Below are positions 42,378-50,190 of a stretch of DNA of 64,000 nucleotides, piece after piece. This stretch comes from Lentzea sp. NEAU-D7 (GTDB taxonomy: Bacteria; Actinomycetota; Actinomycetes; Mycobacteriales; Pseudonocardiaceae), in assembly GCF_026242055.1 (NCBI RefSeq), contig NZ_JAPJDL010000004.1:284701-348700 (forward strand), given 5' to 3'. A program made the position numbers and the translations under genes. Within the stretch, counting starts at the first letter, position 1. Every line of letters begins with the position of its first letter. A model generated the notes under the pieces. The model saw only the letters and a program-made list of their open reading frames with translations, was not told where the DNA came from and ran no database searches.

Positions 42378-43568
42378 CTAGATGCGGGTGCCGAGTGCCA
42401 GTGGTTTGACCGTGGTGCCGAAGGCGTCTCGGACAGCGCTGGCGACGGTGGTGCGGTCTTCCTCAGGTGCGATGCCAACCAGGTTTCCGGCGGCGGCTTC
42501 GGCACCGAGTACACCCGCGATCTTCTGGAACGCGATCAGCTCACGCAGCTGCGGTGCCCAACCGATTTCGCCCCTGGCTTGGCGGGTGGCCAGGTTGCGC
42601 GCCACCTTGACGGCCCGCTTGTCGATCTTGAGTTGCGCGGCGAGGTCGTAGTCGGTGGACACGTGGATTTGAGCCGAGAACCGGGACGACAGTGCATCGG
42701 TGAGGATCGCGCCATGCACCCCGGGGTTGTGTCCGGCGACCACGTAGAACCCGTCAGCGGCGTCAACGACCTCACCGCCGTTCGCTTTGACCACGATCTG
42801 ACGGCGGCCGTCCATCGCGGGGTAGACCACCGCTAGCACGGTGGGCGGGATCAACGTGGCGTCATCGATGAACAGCGGCACACCCGCGCGCATTGCACGC
42901 ACCAACGGGCCGTGCACGAACACGTAGCGGCCGTCATCGGTCTGGGTGTACTCGCCGACGAAGTCGGCGACCGTGGTGTCGCCGTCACCCTGAACTGTGA
43001 GCAGGTCAGGGAAAGCGGCTTCGATCACCGACGTCTTTCCGGTCCCAGGCGGGCCGTACAGCAGTGCGGCGACTCCTGCTTCGCGCAACCGGTGCAGCGC
43101 GGTCACGTCCGGCATGCCGGACAACAACCGGGGGTGGTAGGTCAGGCCGTTCGGGCGCGTCACCGGTCCCGTGACAACAGCCGTTGCGGCGGGTTTCGGG
43201 GCAGGCGCGACGGGATCGGGAACCGCTGTGGTTGCTGATGACTTCGCGCGGCGGGGGCGTGGGGTGGGTGCCGGGGCCGGGGTGATCACGGTTGCTGCGA
43301 CAACGGCGGTCGTGGCGGTAGCGCGGTAGGTCAACGGCGCAGTCGACACGACTTCGGCGGCGCCGCATTCGGCGAGTACTTTCAACGCGTTGCCCACCGC
43401 GCCCGATGATCGTCCGCCGAGTTTGGCGGCAACGACGCGCGGGGTCATGTCCGTGCCGGGGTCGTCTGCCAGCACGCGCGCAACCATGGCGCGAAGTTCG
43501 CCGTTGCGCAGACGGGTTGCCGATCCTGTCGCGGGGGCACTGGTCGGGGTCGTGGCGGGCGTGGTCAT
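42378..43568 (-). CDS. Winged-helix AAA ATPase (MoxR/CbbQ-like)
   Basis: 396 residues. An N-terminal winged helix (about 23-83: LRAMVARVLADDPGTDMTPR, GGRSSGAVGNALKVL, PLTYRA), an Ala/Pro linker (85-140) and an AAA domain: Walker A GPPGTGKT (172-179), Walker B PLFIDDA (231-237), sensor-1 GHNP (279-282) and arginine finger SSRF (294-297). The CbbQ/MoxR/CobS-type ATPases work with VWA partners, here the next gene. The DNA-binding module resembles the second winged helix of the 37872 product, which suggests the complex is brought to DNA. First large gene of an eight-gene operon. Confidence 0.85.
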   Translation of the reverse strand: MTTPATTPTSAPATGSATRLRNGELRAMVARVLADDPGTDMTPRVVAAKLGGRSSGAVGNALKVLAECGAAEVVSTAPLTYRATATTAVVAATVITPAPAPTPRPRRAKSSATTAVPDPVAPAPKPAATAVVTGPVTRPNGLTYHPRLLSGMPDVTALHRLREAGVAALLYGPPGTGKTSVIEAAFPDLLTVQGDGDTTVADFVGEYTQTDDGRYVFVHGPLVRAMRAGVPLFIDDATLIPPTVLAVVYPAMDGRRQIVVKANGGEVVDAADGFYVVAGHNPGVHGAILTDALSSRFSAQIHVSTDYDLAAQLKIDKRAVKVARNLATRQARGEIGWAPQLRELIAFQKIAGVLGAEAAAGNLVGIAPEEDRTTVASAVRDAFGTTVKPLALGTRI

Positions 43569-43598
43569 CGCGGTTCCCTTTCGGTCCGGTTGCAGGGG

Positions 43599-43757
43599 TC
43601 AGGCGGCCGCGATGGGCGACTCGACGTCGGGCGCGTTCTGGTGCGTTTCTGCTGCGATGTCAGCCGATTCCGGGGTGTGTGCGTGTTCGACCCATCCACA
43701 GCCGCAGTACGCGGTAACGGTGCCGTCAATTTCGGTGCTGGTGTCGGCGTAACACAT
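43599..43757 (-). CDS. Small Cys-containing protein
   Basis: 52 residues from the ATG at 43757: MCYADTSTEIDGTVTAYCGC then GWVEHAHTPESADIAAETHQ. Three to four cysteines and two histidines could bind zinc. An upstream TTG at 43835 in frame would add 26 residues of doubtful character. It sits first in the AAA/VWA operon. Confidence 0.5.
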   Translation of the reverse strand: MCYADTSTEIDGTVTAYCGCGWVEHAHTPESADIAAETHQNAPDVESPIAAA

Positions 43758-43926
43758 GATGGACCCCGTTCGGCAGGCATGGCTCGCGCCAGGTGTGGTA
43801 TTCGGTGTGGTTTCCGGTTTCCCGGTGTGATTCAAATATAACTCCGCCGCACATCAATTGCCAGTGCATTTTGGGGGTTTTTCAAGACTCTTTTCAGTGA
43901 AATTGAAGCATTCGCGCTATGGCGGT

Positions 43927-43940
43927 AATTGAATTCAATT
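43927..43940. promoter_or_regulatory. AT-rich palindrome, candidate operator
   Basis: AATTGAATTCAATT, a perfect 14-base palindrome in an AT-rich patch about 170 bases upstream of the AAA/VWA operon's first start. Such composition is rare in this genome, so regulatory use is plausible. Confidence 0.4.
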
Positions 43941-44212
43941 GTATTTGCGGTTGCGTTCCGGCTGGAGTGCTGCCGGGTCGAGACGCCGGCCAAGGCCCAG
44001 GTCCGGCTTAGGGCTGGTCGAACAGGTCGGGGGAGGTTGGCACGGAGCAGAGGTGAGGTTGGTTCGTCGGGCCTGTGCAGGTGGTACGTGGACCGCAGGC
44101 CCGCCGCCGCGCCGTTTTGACCTCCCGCTTGTGGCCAAGCGAGTCTGGGACATCAGGTGATCCCGCTGTGGTCGCCCTGTCACGCGTGGAGTGCGTGCTG
44201 GGTGGATCAGGT

Positions 44213-44239
44213 CTGGAGGTGACCTCCAGGTGTACCTGG
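44213..44239. repeat. Interlocked inverted repeats
   Basis: CTGGAGG-TGA-CCTCCAG and CCAGGT-GT-ACCTGG share the CCAG between them. This could be two operator half-site pairs or alternative hairpins after the Tad operon. Confidence 0.35.
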
Positions 44240-44382
44240 TGCTGAACCCCGGAATGATTCCCCTCCGGTGGTTGATTTGGTTGATCATGACAAAATGCAC
44301 GGTAGCATCGAGTTGGGCGTGAATGAAATTGCAGGAAAAGGTTCTTTTGTTGTGGCGGAGATTTTTGGAGAGAATGCGACTC

Positions 44383-46659
44383 TCATGACGTGGAGAGTTG
44401 ATCTTTGGCGTGGTGCCGCGGGAGGTTGGCTGCAAGCCATGTCGCTTCTGGTGATGGCTCATCGTCGATCTCTGCGAGCTTGCTGGTGAGCAGAGCGAGA
44501 GTGCGCGGTATGGCCTCGAGCCGCCCGAGCCGCCCCTGAAGCCGCATGATGTCCCGGTACAGCAGCTCGTTGTGCGGATCGAACGTCCTTGCGCGCTCCA
44601 GCAGTTCGAGCGTCTGTTCGGGATCGACTTCGCGCAACGCGTGCGCGAGTGCCGCGGCCGCGTCGATGACGTCGCGCCGCACGGCCTCGCGCACCGGCTC
44701 CAGCCATTCGCTCTCGATCCCTTCCGCGAGCGGACCTGTGTAGAGGTTGACGACCTCGCGGTATGCGTCGATGCGTTCCTGTGCGGTGCTTGCTGAGCGG
44801 CGGGCCGTGATCGCGCGGTCCAAGTGCCAGTAGTCGACCTCGACGAGATCCGGGTCAAGGCGGTAGCGACCTCCTCCGACGATCGCAATGTCGGTGATCG
44901 TTCCTCTTGTCGCCTTCGCCATCGCGTTGCGAAGCCGGGAGAGCGCCGTGTTGAGGGCGTTGTTCGTCTTGTCCGACGTGTTCGCCGGCCACAGGGCGTT
45001 CACGAGTGCCTCGCGGGTCGTGCCCTCGGGGTGTACGGCGAGGAAGACGACGAGTTCGCGTAGCCGCGGCTGAATGGCAGCGGTGACGTCGTGCTCGGTA
45101 TCAGGCCAATGCAGGGCGGGCACGCCGAGTAGCCGGAGCTGGAGCAGTGGTCGGTCGGCGGGCACGACGTGCGCACTGATCTCGAGCGCGGCTTCGGCAG
45201 CTGCGGGCTGTGGATGGGGTTCGGCGTCGCGGAACAACGCGAGCAGGTCGCTCGCATCGTCGTCTCCGAGGCAGAAGAGCTTGGTGCCCGCGAGCTCCTG
45301 GCCAGGTCCAGGACTTGCTGAAGAGACCGTGCCGTCGGCACCGACGTAGAGCGTGATGCCACGCGCCCACTGCCCGAGGAAGACGCCAGCGAGCTGCCGC
45401 GAGGACTCCTGCGCAAAGGTGACTTCGAGTTGCCGCCGGCTTTGGTGGTCAAGGTGAGCAACGAGCACGGCCGGAGGTGCTTGGTCGGCGAGCTGTCGAC
45501 AGCTGGAGACGATCCGCAACGCGGACGGTGGCTCACCGACTGCGGCTTCGCCAAGGAGCGACGCCAAGTCCTCAGCGGTGATCCCGACGGTCGTGCGGGT
45601 CAACGCAGTCAGGACGAGAGCACGCGCTGCCGCAACAGCGCCAGGGCCGACCAAGCCGAGCCCGCCGCATGCCGCTAGGTCGAGTGCGACTTCCCGTTCG
45701 TTCCTGACGCCGAGCGGTGTTGCGTCGTCCGCTGGAGTTGATGGGTGCTCGGAACGGTGGTGGGCGAGCCGCAGCTCGTAGACCACGGGCGCGACGCGGA
45801 GATCGTCACGTAGCCCGCTGCCGGGCTTGTACCTGACGCGGCGTCGCCGTCTTGCCACGACGAGGGCCGCGCTGACGGCAGCGGCCAAGGCAGCGCTGAC
45901 GAACGCCGTGGCCCTTCCGGACGGTACGGAGTCGGGCTGCGGAAGCTGGTCCTCGTGCCGAGGCGTTTCGGGTGAAGGCGCTGGCGGCGCTGGCGATTCA
46001 ATCGGGGGAGTGGACACGGGGGGAGGTGGCGGTGCTGACGGGATGAGCAGCTTCTCCCCAGGGAACACGCGGTGCGGGTCCGTGAGAAGTTGGCCGTTGG
46101 GCTGCGGCTTACCGCGGTTGAGCTCGAAGACCTCGGGCCAGCGGGCACCGTCGCCAAGCGCGCGTTCGGTCACCGCCCACATCGAGTCACAGTTGCCCGT
46201 GACCGGATCGGGTGCTCGCACGGTTTCGACCACGGCTACCGGACTGGATGAGGCCAGCTGAAGGCCGTCGCTGGTCGCCCCAGCCGCACGGTTGCCGAGC
46301 ACCGACAAGACGATCGTGCCGACCAACACCGCCGCCGGCGACCTAACCGCTGCCAGGTCTGGCCACCGCACGCCGCGTAGGACGTCAGCGGCACGAAGTC
46401 CGATGTCCAGGACGAACGCGGCCCAGAGCAACCAGCAGAGGCATGCGAGTCCGTCGATCAAGAAGGAAGGCGACATCGGCTGCGCGAGTACGGAGGACAG
46501 CACAGCCCAGCTCGGGAACTCGTCCGGTAACGGCCAGCCCACGTAGTCACGCAGCCCGAGCGGCAACCCGACCAACACGGCGAGCAGTACCGCTGACGCA
46601 ACCAGCGCGCGTAGCAAGTTGCCAAGGCGCCTCACGACGCCACCGGCGTTCGAGTTCAT
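44383..46659 (-). CDS. Membrane LysM-SARP (BTAD) regulator
   Basis: 758 residues. Three N-terminal membrane helices (about 13-125), an extracytoplasmic LysM-like segment (about 155-210: DSMWAVTERALGDGARWPEV, LLTDPHRVFPGEKLLIP), a Pro-rich linker, a further membrane helix (about 258-278: TAFVSAALAAAVSAALVVA) ending in RRRRR, and a large cytoplasmic part. That ends in a winged-helix (LRELVVFLAVHPEGTTREAL, NALWPANTSDKTNNALNTAL) and a BTAD domain (VEVDYWHLDRAITARRS to the end), the SARP/AfsR DNA-binding plan. I infer a wall-sensing, membrane-tethered regulator of the Tad pilus operon it terminates, or a transfer regulator. Confidence 0.82.
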   Translation of the reverse strand: MNSNAGGVVRRLGNLLRALVASAVLLAVLVGLPLGLRDYVGWPLPDEFPSWAVLSSVLAQPMSPSFLIDGLACLCWLLWAAFVLDIGLRAADVLRGVRWPDLAAVRSPAAVLVGTIVLSVLGNRAAGATSDGLQLASSSPVAVVETVRAPDPVTGNCDSMWAVTERALGDGARWPEVFELNRGKPQPNGQLLTDPHRVFPGEKLLIPSAPPPPPVSTPPIESPAPPAPSPETPRHEDQLPQPDSVPSGRATAFVSAALAAAVSAALVVARRRRRVRYKPGSGLRDDLRVAPVVYELRLAHHRSEHPSTPADDATPLGVRNEREVALDLAACGGLGLVGPGAVAAARALVLTALTRTTVGITAEDLASLLGEAAVGEPPSALRIVSSCRQLADQAPPAVLVAHLDHQSRRQLEVTFAQESSRQLAGVFLGQWARGITLYVGADGTVSSASPGPGQELAGTKLFCLGDDDASDLLALFRDAEPHPQPAAAEAALEISAHVVPADRPLLQLRLLGVPALHWPDTEHDVTAAIQPRLRELVVFLAVHPEGTTREALVNALWPANTSDKTNNALNTALSRLRNAMAKATRGTITDIAIVGGGRYRLDPDLVEVDYWHLDRAITARRSASTAQERIDAYREVVNLYTGPLAEGIESEWLEPVREAVRRDVIDAAAALAHALREVDPEQTLELLERARTFDPHNELLYRDIMRLQGRLGRLEAIPRTLALLTSKLAEIDDEPSPEATWLAANLPRHHAKDQLSTS

Positions 46660-47054
46660 CGTTCTGGTGCAGGCTGTGGCGCCTGCGAGACGACCTCGGT
46701 GCCTGACGAGGTTTCATGCACGCCAGGCTTGCTTTGATCGCTGGAGGTCCCAGGCTTGAGTGGCCGTGTGTTCGCCCGCCTCTTCCGGCCTCGCTTCGGC
46801 TTGCTGGCGGCCGTCCACTTCGTGAGTTCGTCAGCCGGCACGTCGGTGAACGAAGCGAGTTCCGGAAGGCTCATCACGTCCTCGGCCTCGATGATCAGCT
46901 CACCGAGCTTGACGTCGACCTCGTTCAGTTCAGCCGCCAGAACGGTGCGTCGGTGCGCGAGCTCGCCGACGAGCTGTGCGGTGGCCAGCCGGCGATTGCT
47001 TCTCTCGGCGTCAGCGAGCTCGACCCGCCTGCGGATCTCATCCGTGGTGGCCAT
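46656..47054 (-). CDS. Coiled-coil small protein of Tad operon
   Basis: 132 residues from the ATG at 47054, which follows AAAGGGGAA. The N-terminal two-thirds is a charged coiled coil (DEIRRRVELADAERSNRRLA, RRTVLAAELNEVDVKLGELI) and the C-terminus is Lys/Arg/Ser-rich (SKPKRGRKRRANTRPLKPG). Soluble, no known family. Ends overlapping the regulator start by four bases, so coupled to it. Confidence 0.6.
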   Translation of the reverse strand: MATTDEIRRRVELADAERSNRRLATAQLVGELAHRRTVLAAELNEVDVKLGELIIEAEDVMSLPELASFTDVPADELTKWTAASKPKRGRKRRANTRPLKPGTSSDQSKPGVHETSSGTEVVSQAPQPAPER

Positions 47055-47076
47055 GGTGTTCCCCTTTCGAGTGTCT

Positions 47077-47463
47077 TCACGGGCTTGGTGCAACACCGCG
47101 GTGGGGACTCGCGTGGCCGGTTGCCTGGACGGAGATGCTGGAGATCCCGACGAGGCCGAGTAGCTGCGTGCGTTGGGAGGCGGTGACAACGACCGTGACG
47201 GTGTTGCCGGAGACGTTGACTTTGCCGCCGACACCAGCTGCGGAGAGATGTGCTTGAGCTCTGCTCGCCGCCTGGTCCGGTGCGAGCGTGAGCCGGTTGT
47301 CCAGGCGATAGGCGCTCAGGTCGATTGCTTGAGCTCCTGCTCGCGCTGCTGCCTCTGCTGCTCCCGCGGCTTGGACCTTCGTGGCGAGCGCGAGGCCACC
47401 GTCGAGGACGAGGCCGGCGAGGACCAGGAGGCTGGTGGTGAGGGCGACGAGGAACGCGGTCAT
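47077..47463 (-). CDS. TadG/TadE-like pilus protein
   Basis: 128 residues. N-terminal hydrophobic segment TAFLVALTTSLLVLAGLVLD then GGLALATKVQAAGAAEAAAR, the pattern of TadE/TadG or Rv3654c-like pseudopilins (one membrane helix, extracytoplasmic domain). The rest is strand-rich (VNVSGNTVTVVVTASQRTQ, GISSISVQATGHAS). GTGA/ATGA coupling to the gene before it. Likely part of pilus tip or envelope platform. Confidence 0.75.
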   Translation of the reverse strand: MTAFLVALTTSLLVLAGLVLDGGLALATKVQAAGAAEAAARAGAQAIDLSAYRLDNRLTLAPDQAASRAQAHLSAAGVGGKVNVSGNTVTVVVTASQRTQLLGLVGISSISVQATGHASPHRGVAPSP

Positions 47464-47894
47464 GTGCCGCTCCCCGCGGAACGCCAGGCGTCAACCACCT
47501 CTGATGCGGTGGAGGACAGCTGTTTTTGGGCCGATACGCCGAGCAGCGCCGCGTCGCCGAGATCGACCGTGCATGAAACCGTCACGCTCATCGCTGCTCC
47601 TGGCCGGACATCGCCGAGGACTTCGACATTCACGCCCTCACAACTGACTCCGGAATCGGCGAGCGCCCTGGTTGCGACAGCTGTGGCAGCGGCATCAGCT
47701 CGTGCTGTCGTGTTCTCGATGCTCGCGGCGCGCGCCGCCTGGTGTGCGACGTCGTTGAGCCGAAGTCGCGCATCGACGCCGCGGTGCACTACGACCGCCA
47801 CGAACACCAAGGCCATCACCATGACGGGAGCCCACAGCGTGACCTCTGCCGCTGCGGATCCACGTTGATCGCGCCACCAGGACATGCTGGTCAC
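47460..47894 (-). CDS. TadE-like pseudopilin
   Basis: 144 residues from a GTG at 47894 (GTGA overlap). DQRGSAAAEVTLWAPVMVM then ALVFVAVVVHRGVDARLRL is the TadE signature: a conserved Glu after a short cleavable leader, followed by one membrane helix and a helical stretch. The extracytoplasmic part contains two cysteines (GVSCEGVNVEV, VTVSCTVDLGD) likely disulfide-bonded. Minor pilin of the Tad apparatus. Confidence 0.82.
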   Translation of the reverse strand: MTSMSWWRDQRGSAAAEVTLWAPVMVMALVFVAVVVHRGVDARLRLNDVAHQAARAASIENTTARADAAATAVATRALADSGVSCEGVNVEVLGDVRPGAAMSVTVSCTVDLGDAALLGVSAQKQLSSTASEVVDAWRSAGSGT

Positions 47895-48283
47895 CGCCTC
47901 GGCTCGACGAAACGCTCAACGGGACCTGCGGCCTTGGCGTGCACCGGAAGGCTCAGGAACGGAACGACCTGCTTCGCGGTGCCCGAGATCCGCACGAGGG
48001 CCGTCTCAGAACCTCGTTCGCAGTCGACGTTCGTGTCGCGCAGGGGTCCACCTCCGAGATCGGCGAGCACATTCCGCGCACTCGCGGCGCCGTCGGCTGG
48101 CGATCCGCCGTGAACCCGAACGGCTGCAAGTCCTTGCGAAGCTGCGGCTTGCGCGATGTGCGTGGCGTGAGACCACATGGCGAACTGCACGACCATGAAG
48201 AAGGCCAGGAAGGTCACTGGCAGCATGATCACGACCTGCGCTGAGGCACTTCCGCGGTCGTCGGGGAGCCGTAGTCGTTGCAC
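47891..48283 (-). CDS. TadE-like pseudopilin
   Basis: 130 residues from a GTG at 48283, just after GGAGG. DDRGSASAQVVIMLPVTFLA then FFMVVQFAMWSHATHIAQAA gives the leader, membrane helix and polar helix of TadE. In place of the usual Glu at +5 there is Gln (SAQVV), a possible change at the processing site. Extracytoplasmic domain follows with NVDCERGSETALVRIS. The gene starts 13 bases after the pilin gene. Confidence 0.78.
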   Translation of the reverse strand: MQRLRLPDDRGSASAQVVIMLPVTFLAFFMVVQFAMWSHATHIAQAAASQGLAAVRVHGGSPADGAASARNVLADLGGGPLRDTNVDCERGSETALVRISGTAKQVVPFLSLPVHAKAAGPVERFVEPRR

Positions 48284-48296
48284 CGTACGCCTCCGC

Positions 48297-48473
48297 TCAC
48301 AAGGAGATCTTGGAAGCGGCACCGACGAACAAGGACGAGAGAAGCGCGGCCACCGCCAAGGCCGCGGCGATGAGCGCGGCAATGGTCACCACCGTTTCGC
48401 CCACGTACCCGCGATCGTCTCGCCGTAGGCTCTCGAACGCGGCACGGACGTTGCAGAGCAAGAGATAGATCAT
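48297..48473 (-). CDS. Flp/Tad major pilin-like protein
   Basis: 58 residues from the ATG at 48473 with AGGAG upstream. RRDDRGYVGETVVTIAALIA then AALAVAALLSSLFVGA shows the small Flp pilin plan: basic leader, Gly at the cleavage position, Glu a few residues later and one hydrophobic helix. It lacks the usual Tyr after the Glu. Position between TadC and TadE genes supports the assignment. Substrate for the prepilin peptidase encoded at 54573. Confidence 0.7.
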   Translation of the reverse strand: MIYLLLCNVRAAFESLRRDDRGYVGETVVTIAALIAAALAVAALLSSLFVGAASKISL

Positions 48474-48481
48474 GATCACTC

Positions 48482-49360
48482 CTAGAGTCCGTTGAGGACT
48501 GAAATCAGGGCCGGATATCCGATGAACAGGAGAAAACCGAGCATCAGCAAGACAAGTGGAAGGCTCATCCGCTCGGTAGCGGCACGCGCTTCACCTTCGG
48601 AATCGGTGATCTCTCTGGTGCGCAACGCTGCCGCTTTGGAAGCCAGACTGGAACGGATCTTGGCGCCGTCTGTGCCAGCGAGCCCGACGGCAGCTGCAAG
48701 ATCCGACAGCTGACGCAGCTCAAGGTCCTCGCCGAGACGTTCGAGCGCGGCCCATGGGGTCGAACGCGTCACCTGAGCGGTCACGAGTGCTTGCCGCAGC
48801 TGGTGAAATACCCAGCCGGCGCCGACCTCGGCAGCGTCGGACAGCGCCGAGTCCACTCCTGCTCCACCTGCGAGCAGGATGCGTACGAGGTTGAGGTAGG
48901 CGCTTAGCGCGTGTCGGAATGCGGACCGGCGGCGTTGAGCTGCCTCACGCACCTTGAAGTCCGGCAGAAGGAATCCGGCCGCGCCGAAAGCGATAATCGC
49001 GATCGCGGAAGTCATCCACGGCCATCCGACATCGCTGACGACTAGTGCGAGGCTGACGCAGGCCGCTAGGACGGCACCGGCCAAGCCGTCAAGCACCTTC
49101 GACACCAGGTGGCGTTCGACATCTCCGCCCGTGACGTTCAGGTCAGCTCGCAGGCGTGCGCTCGGAAGCCCGAACAAGCCGACAACGTCGGCGATCCTGT
49201 GCTTGACCCTCCATACCGGACTGGTGCCCGTTGGGGGACTCGCAGGTGCGGAAAGCGTCGAAAGCACCTCGTGCAGCGAGGGTTTTGGAGGTACCAGCCA
49301 CACCGCGAAGGCCCACAGCCCTGCACCTAGGCATGCTCCCCACAACAACGGCATGATCAT
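48482..49360 (-). CDS. tadC: TadC-like pilus platform protein
   Basis: 292 residues. A type II secretion system F domain (about 145-270: RHALSAYLNLVRILLAGGAG, LEDLELRQLSDLAAAVGLAG) with membrane helices near 5-23, 95-110, 115-130 and at the end (LPLVLLMLGFLLFIGYPALI). TadB and TadC form the inner-membrane platform that CpaF drives during pilus polymerisation. Overlaps tadB by four bases. Confidence 0.88.
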   Translation of the reverse strand: MIMPLLWGACLGAGLWAFAVWLVPPKPSLHEVLSTLSAPASPPTGTSPVWRVKHRIADVVGLFGLPSARLRADLNVTGGDVERHLVSKVLDGLAGAVLAACVSLALVVSDVGWPWMTSAIAIIAFGAAGFLLPDFKVREAAQRRRSAFRHALSAYLNLVRILLAGGAGVDSALSDAAEVGAGWVFHQLRQALVTAQVTRSTPWAALERLGEDLELRQLSDLAAAVGLAGTDGAKIRSSLASKAAALRTREITDSEGEARAATERMSLPLVLLMLGFLLFIGYPALISVLNGL

Positions 49361-50190
49361 CGCCGCACCTCTGCAACGAGGAGTCGATCGGGTTCCCGCA
49401 GGCGGGCGATTCGGGCGAGCCAGGTGAACGCCAGACCGAACAGCGCACCCACGACGGTGAGAACAAGCTGTCCTTGAAGGCTGCCGAACGGGTCGAGGTA
49501 AGCGCGGTTGAGTGCGATCAGGCCGCCGGCGAACGCGATCGTCGTGATCACGATGACCCTGACGCTCGTGCGGGTTTGTCGTCGGCTCGCCTCGATCCGC
49601 ATTCGCATGGATGCCTGGTCGCGCGCTTCCGTCGCCAGCTCGCCCAGCAGTTCGGCGAGATGACGTGCCTGGTGCTCGCTGGACAGGACGAGTGCGGCGA
49701 TCACGAGGTCCGCGGTCGGGTCGTGCAGTTCGTCGCCGAGGCGTCGCAACGCGACCGCCAGACGTTCGCCGCTGCGCATCTTGGCGGCGAGCGACGCCAC
49801 CTCAGGCCGGATGGCTTCGGGCGCTCGGGTCGCAGTTGCCAGCACGGCGTGCTCCAGTCCAGATGCGGCGACCAAGGTGTCGCGGAGCATTTCGGTCCAA
49901 CTCGCGATCGCTTCGATGCGGTCGAGCCGGGCATGTTGCTCGGCACCCGCCCGCATGATGTGAGGCAACAACGCGACGCCGAGTCCGGCCAGGACCGCCG
50001 CCGCGATCCAGCCCGTGACCACGCCGACCAGAAGAGCGACCACCACGCCGATGCAGAGCCGCACCATGAAGAAGTGGTCGGGAACGGTCCACCGTCGAGG
50101 CGGCGTGGTGGTGCCGCGAATGCCAATGACGATCAGCCACACACCTGTGGCGCATCCAGTCGCGAGCAGGGCCATCAACGCGGAACTCAT
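49357..50190 (-). CDS. tadB: TadB-like pilus platform protein
   Basis: 277 residues from the ATG at 50190 (ATGA overlap with cpaF). N-terminal helices (MSSALMALLATGCATGVWLI, LCIGVVVALLVGVVTGWIAA), a cytoplasmic F domain (about 105-200: SWTEMLRDTLVAASGLEHAV, LGELATEARDQASMRMRIEA) and C-terminal helices (VRVIVITTIAFAGGLIALNR). Typical TadB. Confidence 0.88.
   Translation of the reverse strand: MSSALMALLATGCATGVWLIVIGIRGTTTPPRRWTVPDHFFMVRLCIGVVVALLVGVVTGWIAAAVLAGLGVALLPHIMRAGAEQHARLDRIEAIASWTEMLRDTLVAASGLEHAVLATATRAPEAIRPEVASLAAKMRSGERLAVALRRLGDELHDPTADLVIAALVLSSEHQARHLAELLGELATEARDQASMRMRIEASRRQTRTSVRVIVITTIAFAGGLIALNRAYLDPFGSLQGQLVLTVVGALFGLAFTWLARIARLREPDRLLVAEVRR

Larger units (their letters stand above)
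43836..44382. promoter_or_regulatory. AT-rich promoter region with inverted repeats
   Basis: About 550 bases without a convincing gene. From 43836 to about 43960 GC falls well below the surroundings, as expected for the promoter of the AAA/VWA operon. It holds the perfect palindrome AATTGAATTCAATT at 43927-43940. Further on, CTGGAGG-TGA-CCTCCAG (44213-44229) and the overlapping CCAGGT-GT-ACCTGG (44226-44239) form two interlocked inverted repeats. The stretch 43960-44160 is GC-rich with no sense frame. Confidence 0.45.

Noticed and set aside
43935..44888. A 317-codon minus-strand frame near the Tad operon end
   Set aside because: Mostly shadow of the LysM-SARP gene and Arg/Ser-rich noncoding sequence.
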